Assembly: GCF_003202235.1 (NCBI RefSeq)
Contig: NZ_MASU01000011.1
Span: 124,001 to 188,000 of the forward strand
Source of the DNA: Prauserella flavalba
GTDB taxonomy: Bacteria > Actinomycetota > Actinomycetes > Mycobacteriales > Pseudonocardiaceae
Length of the DNA stretch: 64,000 nt
Direction of reading: 5' to 3'
The position numbers and the translations under genes were made by a program. A model generated the notes under the pieces. That model saw nothing but the letters and a program-made list of their open reading frames with translations. It had not been told where the DNA came from and did no database searches. How positions within the stretch are numbered: the stretch's first letter is position 1; each line of letters opens with the position of its first letter. Shown piece by piece: positions 63,350 to 64,000 of this stretch.

Positions 63350-64000
63350 TCAGGCGAGTGCGGGCGCCGCAGGTTCGGCTGGCTGCGGTGGGCGGATGGT
63401 GTGGCGGAGGAGCCAGACCACGGCCGCCAGCGCCAGCGCGCACGCCGCCGCAGTGAGGAACGCGGCGGGCGGGCCGCTGTGCTCCACCAGGTAGCCGCTC
63501 ACGGACTGGCCGAAGGCCAGGCCCAGCGTCACCGCGGTGAGTACCCAGCCGAACGCCTCGGCCGCCGTGCCCTTCGGCGCCACGATCTCGATCGCCGTCG
63601 AGTGGGCGGTCGACTGCGGCGTGATGAGGGCACCGGCGCCGAGCATCGCGAGCGCCAGCGCCCACAGCGTCGTCGGCAGCGCGAGCAGGGCCACCAGCGC
63701 ACCGAACAGGGCGAGCAGCACGGGCAGCCGCAGCCTCATCGGCCGGGGCCACGGGCGCAGGCTGTAGGCGACGCCGAAGCCGACGGAGCTCACCGACCAC
63801 GCCGACAGCAGCAGCCCGCCAAGGGCGACGTGCCCCGCCTCGTCGGCCGCCGCGGGCACCGCGACCTCGACGAACCCGATCACCATGCCGAAGCCCAGCG
63901 CGGCCAGCGCGAGCGTGCGCATGCCGGGGCTCGCGAGCGCGCCGAGCAGGCGCCCGCCGGTGCGCTCCTCCGCGGGACCCCACGCCCGCACCGCCGGGCT
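63350..64000 (-). CDS. MFS transporter, C-terminal part (5' end outside window)
   Basis: At least 213 residues of a major-facilitator protein with about six membrane helices, i.e. the C-terminal half. The start lies beyond the right edge; the frame is open to 64000. ALGFGMVIGFVEVAVPAAADEAG and the FGVAYSLRPWPRPMRLRLPVLLA loop are MFS-like. It converges on pqqB, and its substrate is unknown. It may be unrelated to PQQ. Confidence 0.75.
   Translation of the reverse strand, partial: SPAVRAWGPAEERTGGRLLGALASPGMRTLALAALGFGMVIGFVEVAVPAAADEAGHVALGGLLLSAWSVSSVGFGVAYSLRPWPRPMRLRLPVLLALFGALVALLALPTTLWALALAMLGAGALITPQSTAHSTAIEIVAPKGTAAEAFGWVLTAVTLGLAFGQSVSGYLVEHSGPPAAFLTAAACALALAAVVWLLRHTIRPPQPAEPAAPALA

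Overview
This is a high-GC actinobacterial chromosome segment, most likely from the family Pseudonocardiaceae (Saccharomonospora, Prauserella or Amycolatopsis type). The evidence is strong G/C third-position bias, many GTG starts, 4-base start/stop overlaps, WhiB and type VII-type proteins, and gene order recalling the Mycobacterium tuberculosis Rv3677c-Rv3721c region. In that comparison dnaX, a cell-wall amidase, ebfC and recR lie at the left, leuA, lysC and asd in the middle, and ponA2, whiB4, two ArsA-like ATPases, a DUF4177 protein, RidA and a metallo-beta-lactamase-fold protein at the right. The species call is inference.

Layout. 1-3.9 kb: 3' end of dnaX, amidase, ebfC, recR, a uridine-kinase-like gene. 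4.1-9.8 kb: a complete peptide/nickel-type ABC importer operon. 9.8-14.4 kb: EamA exporter with divergent LysR, a two-block array of 21-bp repeats, an SDR, a WYL regulator and a DedA protein. 14.6-16.6 kb: leuA with a leucine-rich leader peptide. 16.7-19.9 kb: a type VII (ESX-associated) cargo-like locus. 19.9-23 kb: nitroreductase, lysC, asd. 23-28.6 kb: TAT-exported acetamidase/formamidase-like protein, DUF418 protein, an IS110-family element with a candidate bridge RNA, a lipoprotein and an MFS transporter. 28.7-36.7 kb: drug-exporter/TetR pair, a secreted protein, alpha/beta hydrolase, FMN reductase, Dps behind a stress-sigma-like promoter, S9 peptidase, methyltransferase.

37.3-49.8 kb is an accessory region that ends at a tRNA-Pro gene. 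It carries a small protein/MFS/DUF885-peptidase operon, a PucR regulator, a DAO-family oxidase, a valine/leucine-type dehydrogenase behind what looks like a complete ribosome-mediated attenuator, an ACT-like protein, a run of decayed genes (IS481, LysR, PucR and S9 relics) and a less GC-rich amidohydrolase gene. 49.9-60.2 kb returns to conserved actinobacterial order (metallophosphoesterase, ponA2, whiB4, ArsA pair, DUF4177, RidA, two paralogous unknowns, NUDIX, MBL). 60.2-63.3 kb is a compact pqqA-C-D-E-B cluster for the redox cofactor PQQ, followed by an MFS gene cut by the window edge.

Three features recur. First, large palindromes from at least two sequence families sit at gene ends, mostly between convergent genes. 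Second, at least ten start codons lie 6-7 bases after a TANNNT hexamer, which suggests leaderless mRNAs. Third, two amino-acid genes (leuA and the valine-type dehydrogenase) have short leader ORFs rich in cognate codons, each followed by hairpins.
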